Shown one piece after another: positions 1-11,517 of a DNA stretch of 64,000 bases. Both the position numbers and the translations under genes were made by a program. The stretch is from Streptomyces sp. NBC_00285. Its GTDB lineage: Bacteria > Actinomycetota > Actinomycetes > Streptomycetales > Streptomycetaceae. Each line of letters starts with the position of its first letter. The stretch's first letter is position 1. The notes under the pieces were generated by a model. That model saw nothing but the letters and a program-made list of their open reading frames with translations, searched no databases and was not told the DNA's origin. The stretch is taken from NCBI RefSeq assembly GCF_036174265.1, contig NZ_CP108055.1, forward strand, positions 7,316,001 to 7,380,000, given 5' to 3'.

Positions 1-2
1 AC

Positions 3-1307
<1,305 letters not shown>

Positions 1308-1345
1308 ACTCCCTGAGTTCACAGTGAACCCCGTGGTTCACGCTT

Positions 1346-1373
1346 GAGGGGGCGGGGCACGTCCCGCCCCCTC
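1346..1373 (+). terminator. GC hairpin between atpD and atpC
   Basis: An 11-bp perfect stem (GAGGGGGCGGG with CCCGCCCCCTC) around a 6-nt loop lies 38 nt after the atpD stop and is followed by TCTTCC. It could attenuate or process the atp transcript between beta and epsilon. Because atpC needs to be transcribed, full termination is unlikely. Confidence 0.6.
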
Positions 1374-1440
1374 TTCCACGCCCACTAGACTTGTAACCAA
1401 CACCCGGCCGAACCGCCGGGTGGTGACCCGAGGAGCCACC

Positions 1441-1815
1441 TTGGCTGCTGAGCTGCACGTCGCGCTGGTCGCGGCCGACCGAGAGGTCTGGTCCGGCGAG
1501 GCCACCCTTGTCGTCGCGCGCACCACGTCCGGCGACATCGGCGTCATGCCCGGTCACCAGCCGCTGCTCGGTGTGCTGGAATCGGGCCCGGTGACCATTC
1601 GTACGAGTGATGGTGAGACGGTCGTCGCCGCTGTGCACGGCGGTTTCATCTCGTTCGCGGACAACAAGCTGTCGCTGCTGGCCGAGATCGCCGAGCTGTC
1701 GGACGAGATCGATGTCCAGCGCACGGAGCGGGAGCTGGAGCGCGCGAAGGCGGAGGGCGATGCCGCCGCCGAGCGTCGCGCCGATGTGCGACTGCGTGCG
1801 GCGGCGGCGAGCTGA
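1441..1815 (+). CDS. atpC: ATP synthase F1 subunit epsilon
   Basis: Epsilon is the central-stalk subunit that couples rotation to catalysis and inhibits ATP hydrolysis. A TTG start at 1441 is chosen because AGGAG at 1431-1435 sits 5 nt upstream and translation begins LAAELHVALVAADREVW. An ATG-like upstream start at 1420 would place the Shine-Dalgarno inside the gene. The 124 aa contain the N-terminal beta-sandwich with GDIGVMPGHQPLL and the C-terminal two-helix domain (residues about 85-124, rich in Ala, Glu and Arg). This is the last gene of the atp operon. Confidence 0.95.
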   Translation: MAAELHVALVAADREVWSGEATLVVARTTSGDIGVMPGHQPLLGVLESGPVTIRTSDGETVVAAVHGGFISFADNKLSLLAEIAELSDEIDVQRTERELERAKAEGDAAAERRADVRLRAAAAS

Positions 1816-1957
1816 ACCAGCGCCTCACGCGATGACGTCACTCAGCCGCGGCTGGGACCGGAGTGATCCGGTGCCGGTCGCGGCTGAGGCAGATCTGGAT
1901 GTTTTTTCCGTTCCGTTACCTATCGAAGGTACCTAGGAGACGAGGAGGTCGGTGTCG

Positions 1958-2404
1958 ATGGTCCTCGCTCTGACTGTGTGCGGAATCGTTGTGGCCCTGG
2001 TGGTGCTGGCGCTGTTCGTCTTCGGTCTGCGCCGCAGACTCATCCAGCGATCCGGCGGCACCTTCGACTGTTCGCTGCGCTGGGACGTCCCGGAGAAGAC
2101 CGACACCAGCGGCAAAGGCTGGAGCTACGGGGTCGCCCGCTACAACGGCGACCGCATCGAGTGGTACCGCGTCTTCTCCTACGCCTATCGCCCGCGCCGG
2201 GTCCTGGAGCGTGCCTCGATCGAGGTCGCGGGCCGTCGTCTTCCCGAGGGCGAGGAGGAGCTGGCGCTGCTGTCCGACCACATCGTCCTGACCTGTGTGC
2301 ACCGGGGCACGCGTCTCGAACTCGCCATGAGCGAAGACGCGCTGACCGGGTTTCTCGCGTGGCTGGAGGCAGCCCCGCCCGGACAGCGAGTGAATGTGGC
2401 GTAG
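1958..2404 (+). CDS. DUF2550 family membrane-anchored protein
   Basis: A 148-aa protein of the actinobacterial DUF2550 family, routinely found directly after atpC. Residues 1-23 form one hydrophobic segment (MVLALTVCGIVVALVVLALF) followed by the positive cluster LRRRL, so it is probably a single-pass membrane protein with a cytoplasmic or periplasmic PH-like domain. ATG 1958 is preferred over GTG 1952 because GAGGAGG at 1942-1948 is spaced 9 nt from the ATG. No function is established for the family as far as I know. Its stop codon lies inside a strong hairpin. Confidence 0.85.
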   Translation: MVLALTVCGIVVALVVLALFVFGLRRRLIQRSGGTFDCSLRWDVPEKTDTSGKGWSYGVARYNGDRIEWYRVFSYAYRPRRVLERASIEVAGRRLPEGEEELALLSDHIVLTCVHRGTRLELAMSEDALTGFLAWLEAAPPGQRVNVA

Positions 2405-2418
2405 CCGCATTCACTCGC
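2386..2418 (+). terminator. Hairpin overlapping the DUF2550 stop codon
   Basis: GCGAGTGAATG pairs perfectly with CATTCACTCGC, and the stem extends through a T-G wobble and GGC/GCC to a GTA loop. The TAG stop (2402-2404) sits at the tip. It separates the plus-strand atp side from the convergent chitinase gene. A second short GGGGGTCCCCCC palindrome follows near 2425. Confidence 0.65.
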
Positions 2419-2486
2419 TGGGTGGGGGTCCCCCCGGACGAAGTCTGGGGGAGCGTCAATGTCGCTTAGCTCTTTCGGGTGGTCCG

Positions 2487-4310
<1,824 letters not shown>

Positions 4311-4386
4311 CGTGCGCCTCCTCTTTTCGAGAGCGGGGAGTTGGGGCGTGACTGAGCCTCACGCCCACGGTGCCGCGAGAATAGAA

Positions 4387-4419
4387 AGGTCTGGACCATA
4401 GGTCAATAGGTCTGGACCA
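4387..4419 (-). promoter_or_regulatory. Chitinase promoter 12-bp direct repeats
   Basis: Two exact copies of TGGTCCAGACCT (minus strand; plus-strand positions 4387-4398 and 4408-4419) are spaced 21 bp centre to centre and lie 77-109 bases upstream of the chitinase start. This is the published repeat found in Streptomyces chitinase promoters, which mediates chitin induction and glucose repression. It resembles sites bound by the GlcNAc regulator DasR. Confidence 0.92.
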
Positions 4420-4438
4420 CTCTCATGTGCGGCGGGTT

Positions 4439-5080
4439 CTAAACCCCCAACTCCTGCGCGAGAACGGCTGCTTGGACCCGGCTGCGCAGCTCCAGCTTCC
4501 CCAGCAGGCGGCTGACGTGCGTCTTCGCCGTCGCCTCCGCCATGTCCAGGCGCCTGGCGATGTCCGCGTTGGACAGTCCCTCGCCGAGGCAGGAGAGCAC
4601 CTCGCGTTCCCTGCGGGTGAGGGCGTCGAGGACGGCGGGATCGGCGGTCGGCTCCCGCACGGGACCGGCGGCGAACTCGGAGATCAGACGGCGGGTGACG
4701 GCGGGCGCGATCAGACCCTCCCCGCGCGCAACGGTCCGCACCGCCTCCAGTAGATCCCTGGCCTCGGTGTTCTTGAGCAGGAATCCGGACGCGCCCGCGC
4801 GCAGTGCCCCGAACACGTACTCGTCGAGGTCGAACGTGGTCAGCACGAGGACGTCGGCGAGCCCCTCCCCGACGACCTTCCGGGTCGCCGACACCCCGTC
4901 CAGACGCGGCATCTGAATGTCCATCAGCACCAGATCGGGCCTCAACTCCCGTGCCCGCTGCACCGCTTGCTCGCCGTCGGCCGCTTCTGCGACCACCTCG
5001 ATGTCGGGTGCGCTGCGCAGGATGAGGACGAGCCCGGCGCGTACGGCGGACTGGTCCTCGGCGACGAGGACACGGATCAT
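4439..5080 (-). CDS. chiR: NarL/LuxR-type response regulator
   Basis: A DNA-binding response regulator of 213 aa. The receiver domain (residues 1-120, starting MIRVLVAEDQ) has the phosphoacceptor Asp in LVLMDIQMP and the Lys in FLLKN. A LuxR-type helix-turn-helix follows (about 148-205, LTRREREVLSCLGEGLSNADIA). ATG at 5080 overlaps the kinase stop in ATGA and is preceded by GGAAGGAG, so translation is coupled. The position beside the chitinase matches chiR of S. coelicolor, described as affecting chiC expression. Assignment rests on family and synteny. Confidence 0.88.
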   Translation of the reverse strand: MIRVLVAEDQSAVRAGLVLILRSAPDIEVVAEAADGEQAVQRARELRPDLVLMDIQMPRLDGVSATRKVVGEGLADVLVLTTFDLDEYVFGALRAGASGFLLKNTEARDLLEAVRTVARGEGLIAPAVTRRLISEFAAGPVREPTADPAVLDALTRREREVLSCLGEGLSNADIARRLDMAEATAKTHVSRLLGKLELRSRVQAAVLAQELGV

Positions 5081-6246
5081 TCCGAAACTCCTTCCGGTAC
5101 GGGGAGCGTGGCGCGTACGGCCCACAGCGCGCCCTGCGGCCCGGCCCGGAACGTGCCGCCGAGGAGCGCGGCCCGCTCCCGCATCCCGGCGAGCCCGGCG
5201 CCGGAACCGGGGGCACGCGGGCCGTCGCGGCGGCCGTAGGGGCTGGTCACCCGGACGTCGAGCACACCGTCCCGCCGGCCGAGCGCGACGGTGACCCGGC
5301 CGGGGCAGGCGTGCTTGAGGGCGTTGGTCAGGGACTCCTGGACGATGCGGTAGGCGGCGAGTTCAACCGGCGCGGGAACCCCGCCGTGGCCGTCGCTGTC
5401 GAGGCGCACGTCGAGGCCGTTGGCGCGGGCGCCGTCGACCAGTGCGGCGAGGCCGTCCAGGGTGGGGGAGACGGCGGGCTCAGTGGCGCCGCCGGCGTCG
5501 CGCAGGATGCCGATCAGCCGCCGCATCTCGGCGAGGCCCGCCACGCTGTTCTCCCTGATGACGGTCAGCGCCTGGCGGGAGGTGGCCGGCTCGTCGATCG
5601 ACAGCGCGGCCGTGGAGTGGATGGCGATCGCGGACAGGTGGTTGGCGACCATGTCGTGCAACTCCCTTGCCATCCGCGCCCGTTCGGCCGTGACCGCCTG
5701 ACTGCGGTCGATCTCGGCGAGCAGTGCGGTCTGTTCGGCGCGCAGCCGGGCGGCCTCGGCGGCGTCACGGTGGTTGCGCACGATCCAGCCGGTGGCGGCG
5801 GGCCCGTACGCCACGACCCCGACGACCACCCCGATCAGCAGCGCCTCCGGCTCCCGCCACACCGCGAACGGCGCCAGCGTTCCGGCCACGGTGAGCAGAC
5901 CGGTGATCCACTGGATGCGGCGGGCCGAGGCGAGCGGGCCGTACAGCACGGCCGCGTAGACGACGTCGGTGAACATCAGGACCGAGGCGATGCTGCCCTG
6001 GGTCGTGAGGTCGGCGCAGATCGCGACGGTGGCGATGAGCAGGGCCGCGCGGGGGGCCGTGCGGCGCAGCAGCTCGCAGCCGGCCAGCACGGTGAGCGGC
6101 ACGAGGACCGGCCAGGGACCGTCGAAGAGCGTCATCGGGTCGCTGGACGCACGGGTGCCGAGGCCGATGCCCACCAGCAACAGGCCGCCGAGCAGGCCGC
6201 CGGCCGCGATGTACACGTCGAACCGGTGCGGGCGGGGGAGAGCCAT
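5077..6246 (-). CDS. chiS: Sensor histidine kinase of the chitinase-linked two-component system
   Basis: A membrane sensor kinase of 389 aa. Several hydrophobic segments fill residues about 10-155, followed by a short coiled linker. The HisKA_3 box RMARELHDMVANHLSAIAIH carries the phosphoacceptor His. The HATPase region has the N box VQESLTNALKHA and the G box GSGAGLAGMRERA. ATG 6246 starts MALPRPHRFDVYIAAGG; longer upstream frames lack a family match. The gene overlaps the regulator by 4 nt. Its partner is the adjacent NarL-type regulator, and the likely regulon includes the downstream chitinase. Confidence 0.86.
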   Translation of the reverse strand: MALPRPHRFDVYIAAGGLLGGLLLVGIGLGTRASSDPMTLFDGPWPVLVPLTVLAGCELLRRTAPRAALLIATVAICADLTTQGSIASVLMFTDVVYAAVLYGPLASARRIQWITGLLTVAGTLAPFAVWREPEALLIGVVVGVVAYGPAATGWIVRNHRDAAEAARLRAEQTALLAEIDRSQAVTAERARMARELHDMVANHLSAIAIHSTAALSIDEPATSRQALTVIRENSVAGLAEMRRLIGILRDAGGATEPAVSPTLDGLAALVDGARANGLDVRLDSDGHGGVPAPVELAAYRIVQESLTNALKHACPGRVTVALGRRDGVLDVRVTSPYGRRDGPRAPGSGAGLAGMRERAALLGGTFRAGPQGALWAVRATLPVPEGVSE

Positions 6247-6396
6247 GACTCCATCCAACACGGTGTCCGTGCGCCGCGCCTGATCCCCGGGAACGGTCCT
6301 GGACTGCATCTTTCGATGTACCGCCATTTCGTCAGCGCCGACGAGGAAAGGGACGGCCCCGGCCGTGAGCCTTGAGGGGAGACGAAGGGAGCGGTC

Positions 6397-6927
6397 GTGA
6401 TCGTCGCACTGATCGTCGCGTGTGAGGTGGCCTTCTGGGTGCTGCTCGCGGCCGGACTGGCCTTCCGCTACGGGCTGCGCATGCCGCGCGTCGGGCTGGC
6501 CCTGCTGCTGTGCGAGCCGGTGCTGGAGCTCGTGCTGTTCACGGTCACCGCGATCGACCTCAGGAACGGCGCCGAACCCGACTGGAAGCACGGCCTGGCC
6601 GCCGTCTACATCGGCTTCACGGTGGGTCTCGGCCACTCGACGATCAGGTGGGCGGACGCCCGGGTCGCCCACCGGTTCGCGGGCGGCCCGCCGCCGGTGC
6701 GGCCGCCGAGGTACGGCACGGCTCGCGCCGTCCACGAGTGGAAGGTCGCGGGCCGCTGGATCCTGGCCGCGGTGGTCGCGGCGGCCCTCCTGCAGGCCGC
6801 CGTCTGGTACGTCGGCGACGGACAGGCCGCATCGCTGCGCGCCTGGCAGCAGCGCATGCTGTGGCTGATCGGCATCAACGTGGTCATCGCCGGCAGCTAC
6901 ACGCTGTTCCCCAAGCGCGAGCGCTAA
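6397..6927 (+). CDS. Conserved multi-pass membrane protein
   Basis: A 176-aa membrane protein with four predicted hydrophobic segments: residues about 3-22, 28-50, 70-88 and 115-160 (the last may be two helices). It starts at GTG 6397 with GAAGGGA 6 nt upstream. I do not recognise a functional domain; it is conserved in Streptomyces at this place. It is convergent with the cobalamin adenosyltransferase gene, and the two stop codons overlap (TAA 6925-6927 and TAG of the opposite gene). Confidence 0.8.
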   Translation: MIVALIVACEVAFWVLLAAGLAFRYGLRMPRVGLALLLCEPVLELVLFTVTAIDLRNGAEPDWKHGLAAVYIGFTVGLGHSTIRWADARVAHRFAGGPPPVRPPRYGTARAVHEWKVAGRWILAAVVAAALLQAAVWYVGDGQAASLRAWQQRMLWLIGINVVIAGSYTLFPKRER

Positions 6928-7496
6928 CGCTCCCCGCCCGGCACCCAGAGCACGTCGCCGACGTCCTTGTTCGCCGAGCGCGCCAGGATGAACAGCAGGT
7001 CCGACAGCCGGTTCAGGTAGGTCGCCGTCAGCGGGTTCATCTGGTCGCCGTGGACCTCCAGCGCCGCCCACGTCGAGCGCTCGGCCCGGCGTACGACCGT
7101 GCAGGCCTGGTGGAGCAGGGCCGCGCCGGGGGTGCCGCCGGGGAGGATGAAGGACCGCAGCTTCTCCAGCCGCTCGTTGAAGCGGTCGCAGTCCGCCTCC
7201 AGCTTGTCGACGTAGAACTGCTCGACCCGCAGGGGCGGGAACTGCGGGTTCTCGACGACGGGGGTCGAGAGGTCGGCCCCGACGTCGAACAGGTCGTTCT
7301 GGACGCGGGTGAGGACGGTGACGATCTCCTCCTCCAGCCCGCCCAGGGCGACCGCCGTGCCGATCACCGCGTTCGCCTCGTTGGCGTCCGCGTACGCGGA
7401 GATCCGCAGGTCGGTCTTGGCGACCCTGCTCATGTCGCCGAGGGCGGTGCTGCCCTGGTCGCCGGTCCTGGTGTAGATGCGCGTCAGATTGACCAT
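6924..7496 (-). CDS. pduO: PduO-type ATP:cob(I)alamin adenosyltransferase
   Basis: Transfers the adenosyl group of ATP to cob(I)alamin, giving adenosylcobalamin, the cofactor of methylmalonyl-CoA mutase. The 190 aa begin MVNLTRIYTRTGDQGSTAL, the nucleotide-binding TRTGDxG signature of the PduO family, and contain the later AERSTWAA region (conserved RRAER). Start 7496 is set by this conserved N-terminus. No good Shine-Dalgarno is seen, so the mRNA may be leaderless. The gene fits with meaB and methylmalonyl-CoA epimerase genes elsewhere in the window. Confidence 0.93.
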   Translation of the reverse strand: MVNLTRIYTRTGDQGSTALGDMSRVAKTDLRISAYADANEANAVIGTAVALGGLEEEIVTVLTRVQNDLFDVGADLSTPVVENPQFPPLRVEQFYVDKLEADCDRFNERLEKLRSFILPGGTPGAALLHQACTVVRRAERSTWAALEVHGDQMNPLTATYLNRLSDLLFILARSANKDVGDVLWVPGGER

Positions 7497-7509
7497 GGGG
7501 CCAGCGTAG

Positions 7510-8259
7510 TTATGCCCCGGCCGTCCGGAACACACGTGTGCCGACCGTCACGGCCAGCGCCGTCAGACCGAGGGAGACCAGGGCGCCGTACAGCATGTGG
7601 GCGCTCAGATACGAGCCGACGTACGCGTCCCGCATCGCGTCCACCAGATAGCGCAGCGGCATGAAGTGGGACAGGACGTCCAGCCAGGCCGGCCCCAGGG
7701 TCATCGGGAGCATCAGGCCGGACAGCAGCATGGATGGCATGCTGACCGCGTTGACCAGCGGGCCGAACTCGTGCGGGGTGCGGACCTTCATCGCCAGCGC
7801 GTACGACAGGGAGGCCAGTGAGGCGGTCAGCAGGCCGACGAACGCGAAGCCGATCAGGATCCCGGCCAGCGGGGCCCGCAGTCCCATCGCCACCGCGGCC
7901 ACGACCAGCAGCACCGCCTGGAAGACGAAGACCGTGGCGTCGCGCAGCACCCTGCCCAGCAGCAGGGCGAGCCGGCTGACGGGGGTGACCCGCATCCGCT
8001 CCACCACGCCCTGGCCCTGTTCGAGGATGATGACGAAGCCCGAGAACAGCGCCCCGAACAGCCCCAGTTGGAGCAGCAGGCCGGGTACGAGCACCTGCCA
8101 GGAGCTGCCGCTTCCGCCGAGCGGGAGACCGGTGAGCAGCGGTCCGAAGAACACCAGGTACAGCAGCGGCATCAGCACACCGAACAGCAGCGCGAAGCGG
8201 GAGCGCAGGGACTGGCGCAGATAGCGGCCGTAGACGATCGAGGTGTCGTGAAGAAGCAT
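7510..8259 (-). CDS. ABC-2 type exporter permease (DrrB-like)
   Basis: A 249-aa permease of the ABC-2 family with six hydrophobic segments and a short basic N-terminus (MLLHDTSIVYGRYLRQSLRS). It forms the membrane channel of an exporter with the ATPase encoded 25 bp upstream. Homologues include the daunorubicin exporter DrrB and other drug or lipid exporters; the substrate here is unknown. The pair is divergent from a TetR-type regulator that probably controls it. Confidence 0.9.
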   Translation of the reverse strand: MLLHDTSIVYGRYLRQSLRSRFALLFGVLMPLLYLVFFGPLLTGLPLGGSGSSWQVLVPGLLLQLGLFGALFSGFVIILEQGQGVVERMRVTPVSRLALLLGRVLRDATVFVFQAVLLVVAAVAMGLRAPLAGILIGFAFVGLLTASLASLSYALAMKVRTPHEFGPLVNAVSMPSMLLSGLMLPMTLGPAWLDVLSHFMPLRYLVDAMRDAYVGSYLSAHMLYGALVSLGLTALAVTVGTRVFRTAGA

Positions 8260-8284
8260 GGCTTTCCTATGCGGCTATGGGGGT

Positions 8285-9067
8285 TCACACGGCTACGGGG
8301 GCGGCGTCGGCCGGGGAGGGGCCGCGTCCGGTGATCGCGAGGAAGGTGTCCTGGAGCGGGGCGTCGATCGAGCCGCCGTACCGCAGTTTCAGCGCGCTCG
8401 GCGTGCCCTCGGCCACGACCACGCCCTGGTCGACGATCACCAGGCGGTCGGACAGGGCGTCGGCCTCGTCGAGGTAGTGGGTGGTGAGGAAGACCGTCGT
8501 GCCGTACTCGTCGCGCAGCCGGCGGACCAGGTCCCACAGGTCGGCGCGGCTGCCGGGGTCGAGGCCGGTCGTCGGTTCGTCGAGGAACAGCACCTTCGGG
8601 CGGTGCGTGAGCGCCAACGCGATGTCGAGGCGGCGGCGCCGGCCCCCGGAGAGCGCGCCGCACTTGCGGTCGAGCAACTCGGTGAGACCGAGGTCGTGTG
8701 CCAACTCCTCTGCGCGCGCGGCTGCTTGATCTTTCGTCAGGCGGTACAGGCGGCCCTGGGTGACCAACTCCTCCCGCACGGAGATCTGCGGGTCCACCCC
8801 GCCCGACTGGGCCACGTACCCGCACACCCGGCGCACCCCCGCGGCGTCGGTCGCGAGGTCGTGGCCGGCGACGGTGGCCGCGCCGCCGGTGGGTTCGAGC
8901 AGGGTCGTGAGCATGCGGAGCGTGGTGGTCTTCCCGGCGCCGTTCGGGCCGAGGAAGCCGAGGATCTCGCCCTCGCGGACGGTCAGATCGATGCCGCGCA
9001 CGGCTTCCACGGGGCCACGCCGGGTCTGGAAGGTACGGGCGAGCGAGGCCGTACTGATGATGGGCAT
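8285..9067 (-). CDS. ABC exporter ATP-binding protein (DrrA-like)
   Basis: The ATPase subunit of the exporter, 260 aa. It has Walker A GPNGAGKTT, the signature LSGGRRRRL and Walker B VLFLDEPTTGLD, then the switch His in LTTHYLDEA. The C-terminus is the short extension typical of DrrA-type ATPases. The start at ATG 9067 (MPIISTASLARTFQTRRGP) gives the normal N-terminus; the open frame continues upstream without a family match. The TetR operator candidate lies 22 bp upstream. Confidence 0.93.
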   Translation of the reverse strand: MPIISTASLARTFQTRRGPVEAVRGIDLTVREGEILGFLGPNGAGKTTTLRMLTTLLEPTGGAATVAGHDLATDAAGVRRVCGYVAQSGGVDPQISVREELVTQGRLYRLTKDQAAARAEELAHDLGLTELLDRKCGALSGGRRRRLDIALALTHRPKVLFLDEPTTGLDPGSRADLWDLVRRLRDEYGTTVFLTTHYLDEADALSDRLVIVDQGVVVAEGTPSALKLRYGGSIDAPLQDTFLAITGRGPSPADAAPVAV

Positions 9068-9088
9068 GGCCCAAGAAAAACAGAGTCT

Positions 9089-9119
9089 CTTAAAGTTTGC
9101 AATGGCTCCAAAATTTAAG
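9089..9119. promoter_or_regulatory. Candidate TetR operator between exporter and regulator
   Basis: An imperfect palindrome with outer half-sites CTTAAA / TTTAAG and an inner TTTG-N9-CAAA, 10 of 12 positions symmetric per half. It lies in the AT-rich gap between the divergent ABC ATPase (start 9067) and the TetR gene (start 9168), the usual place for a shared autoregulatory operator. Confidence 0.65.
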
Positions 9120-9167
9120 ACGGTCCACGAATCCGGAGCCGCGACGACCGGCACTAGCATTCGGGCC

Positions 9168-9809
9168 ATGGCAGAGGGGCTCAGGGAGCGGAAGAAGCGC
9201 GAGACCAGGCAGCGGATCTCGGACATCGCCACGGGGCTGTTCCTGGACCACGGCTTCGTCACGGTGACGATCGCGGAGGTGGCGGATGCCGCCGACGTGT
9301 CCGTGAACACCGTCTACAACTACTTCCCGACCAAGGAGGACCTCTTCCTCGACCGCAGTAAGGGCGTCGTCGACCGGCTCTCGCGCTGGGTGCGCGGGCG
9401 GGACGTGGGCGAGTCGGCGGCGGCGGCCGTGCTGAGAGAGCTGCGCGACGAGGTCGAGGCGGTCTCACCCAGGGTCGGCCTGATGTCGGGCTACGACCGT
9501 TTCATGCGGGTCATCCATGACGCGCCCCCGCTGCGCTCCCGGCTGTGGAGCATCCAGCAGGAGGTCCAGGAGAACCTGGAGACGACCCTGCGCGAGGAGA
9601 CGGGGTCCGCGCCCGGCGATCCGCTGCCCGCTCTGATCGCCGGTCAGATCAACTGGATCCACCAGACGGTCATGGGCAGTATCGGGCGCGAGATGGTCGC
9701 GGGGCGCGAACCGGACGAAGTATCACGAGAGACCCTCGCGCTTCTCGATGACATGGAGGAGCTGTTGAGCGAAAAGGTGCTCAACTACGCCGTACGAGAC
9801 CACTCGTGA
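9168..9809 (+). CDS. TetR family transcriptional regulator
   Basis: A 213-aa repressor. The N-terminal TetR HTH spans residues about 10-57 (RKKRETRQRISDIATGLFLD, then the recognition helix VSVNTVYNYFPTKEDLF), and the C-terminal ligand domain is alpha helical. ATG 9168 starts MAEGLRERKK; longer frames run into the promoter. No Shine-Dalgarno is visible. Divergent orientation from the DrrAB-type exporter, with a palindrome between them, suggests repression of the exporter and of itself, relieved by the exported compound. Confidence 0.92.
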   Translation: MAEGLRERKKRETRQRISDIATGLFLDHGFVTVTIAEVADAADVSVNTVYNYFPTKEDLFLDRSKGVVDRLSRWVRGRDVGESAAAAVLRELRDEVEAVSPRVGLMSGYDRFMRVIHDAPPLRSRLWSIQQEVQENLETTLREETGSAPGDPLPALIAGQINWIHQTVMGSIGREMVAGREPDEVSRETLALLDDMEELLSEKVLNYAVRDHS

Positions 9810-9946
9810 CAGCTACCGGTGTGATGTCCGTCAGATGAGACGTGACGCGCATTACTAAGCGGTCACACAGCCTCTCACGAGCGCTAGGGTCCGCCGAAGA
9901 GGCAACCTCAACAGGCTGTAACGCGTTTCAAAGGGGAGTCGCAACA

Positions 9947-10795
9947 GTGGCACGGAAGCTTGCCGTCATCGGCGCCGGCTTGATGGGTTCCGGCATCGCC
10001 CAGGTCTCCGCCCAGGCGGGCTGGGACGTGGTCCTCAGGGACGTCACCGACGAGGCGCTGAAGCGCGGCACCGACGGTATCAAGGCTTCGTACGACAAGT
10101 TCGTCAGCAAGGGCAAACTGGAGGCGCACGACGCCGACGCCGCCCTCGCCCGGATCACCGCGACCACCGATCTGGACGCCGCCGCGGACGCCGACATCGT
10201 CGTCGAGGCCGTGTTCGAGAAGCTGGAGGTCAAGCACGAGATCTTCCGCGCGCTCGACAAGATCGTGCGCCCGGACGCCGTGCTGGCCTCCAATACCTCC
10301 GCGATCCCGATCACCAAGATCGCGGCGGCCACCGAACACCCGGAACGTGTCGTCGGCGTGCACTTCTTCTCGCCGGTCCCGATGATGCAGCTCGTCGAAC
10401 TGGTCCGCGGCTACAAGACGAGCGACGAAACCCTCGCCACCGCGCGGGAGTTCGCCGAATCCGTCGGCAAGACGTGCATCGTCGTGAACCGGGACGTGGC
10501 GGGCTTCGTGACCACCCGTCTCATCTCCGCCCTCGTCGTCGAGGCGACCAAGCTCTACGAGTCGGGCGTCGCCACCGCCGAGGACATCGACCTCGCCTGC
10601 AAGCTGGGCTTCGGCCACGCGATGGGCCCGCTGGCCACGGCGGACCTGACCGGCGTCGACATCCTGCTGCATGCCACCAGCAACATCTACACCGAGTCCC
10701 AGGACGAGAAGTTCGCCCCGCCGGAGCTGATGCGCCGGATGGTGGACGCCGGTGACATCGGACGCAAGAGCGGGCAGGGCTTCTACAAGCACTGA
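9947..10795 (+). CDS. hbd: 3-hydroxybutyryl-CoA dehydrogenase
   Basis: An NAD(P)-dependent 3-hydroxyacyl-CoA dehydrogenase of 282 aa interconverting acetoacetyl-CoA and 3-hydroxybutyryl-CoA. The Rossmann motif GAGLMGSGIAQ is at residues about 9-19. The catalytic His is in GVHFFSPVPMMQLVE, and the C-terminal dimerisation domain contains GFVTTRL and GIGRKSGQGFYKH-like ends. GTG 9947 has AAGGGGAG 8 nt upstream. It may act with the acetyl-CoA acetyltransferase at 50683 in supply of butyryl- and ethylmalonyl-CoA precursors. Confidence 0.94.
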   Translation: MARKLAVIGAGLMGSGIAQVSAQAGWDVVLRDVTDEALKRGTDGIKASYDKFVSKGKLEAHDADAALARITATTDLDAAADADIVVEAVFEKLEVKHEIFRALDKIVRPDAVLASNTSAIPITKIAAATEHPERVVGVHFFSPVPMMQLVELVRGYKTSDETLATAREFAESVGKTCIVVNRDVAGFVTTRLISALVVEATKLYESGVATAEDIDLACKLGFGHAMGPLATADLTGVDILLHATSNIYTESQDEKFAPPELMRRMVDAGDIGRKSGQGFYKH

Positions 10796-10806
10796 AACCG
10801 CACAAG

Positions 10807-10829
10807 CCCCTCACGTTTCACGCGAGGGG
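10807..10829 (+). terminator. Hairpin after hbd
   Basis: CCCCTC pairs with GAGGGG around an inner CG/CG stem and TTTCA loop, 12 nt after the hbd stop. There is no U-run, so it is a weak terminator candidate. Confidence 0.45.
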
Positions 10830-10946
10830 GTGAATTGGGTATCGGTTCGCTTACGGACGGCAACCTCCGACCGCAGAACGCAGTCAGAGGTGTCATCACT
10901 GGACATCACATTCGTGGAGTACTGCACGCACTCACGGGGAGCGCAT

Positions 10947-11270
10947 ATGTACATCAGGGGCGACCACGCCGAGCTGGTCGTCGGGGGCCGCCTCGACGTC
11001 CGCAGCGCGGCGGACGCCCGTACGGTCCTGCACTCGGCCGTCGACGACGGAGCCGGCGACCTGGTGCTCGACCTGTCCGAGCTGGATTCCTGGGACGCCA
11101 CGGGACTCGGGGTGATCATGGGGGTGCACCGCAGGGCCGGCCGCTGTGGCCGCCGCCTGGTGCTGCGCGACGTACCGCCGCAGATGCAGCGCCTCCTGGT
11201 AGCCACCCGACTGCACCGGATCCTGGCGGTCGAGGGCGGCATCGGGGTCGAGTCCCTGCCCCGCGTCTGA
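10947..11270 (+). CDS. STAS-domain anti-sigma factor antagonist
   Basis: A 107-aa single STAS domain (SpoIIAA/RsbV family), binding partner of an RsbW-type anti-sigma kinase. The motif DLSELDSWDATGLGVIMGVH contains the usual phosphorylatable position; here the residue before TGLG is Ala and the acceptor would be T in DATG. ATG 10947 is preceded by GGGGAG with 5-nt spacing; a longer in-frame GTG start about 15 codons upstream is possible. It is monocistronic, between hbd and a large NTPase gene. Confidence 0.85.
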   Translation: MYIRGDHAELVVGGRLDVRSAADARTVLHSAVDDGAGDLVLDLSELDSWDATGLGVIMGVHRRAGRCGRRLVLRDVPPQMQRLLVATRLHRILAVEGGIGVESLPRV

Positions 11271-11517
11271 CCCGCACACCCCGGCGAAACGCGTGCCCGC
11301 GCGCAATCCTCACGAGACTGTGACGTCTCGGACGGCGCGGGACCCCGGGCTGTCGTAGATACTGTGCGAAGGTTTAGGGTTCGGTCGCCCGCTGCCACAC
11401 ACTCTTCGAGCGGGCCCGGACCAGAAGCGACAGCGCTGTGTGCAGCAGGCCGGGAGGGGCCTGGGTCCTCATCCCGGACCCATGACACACGAGACGCTTT
11501 TGGGGGGCTTGAAACCT

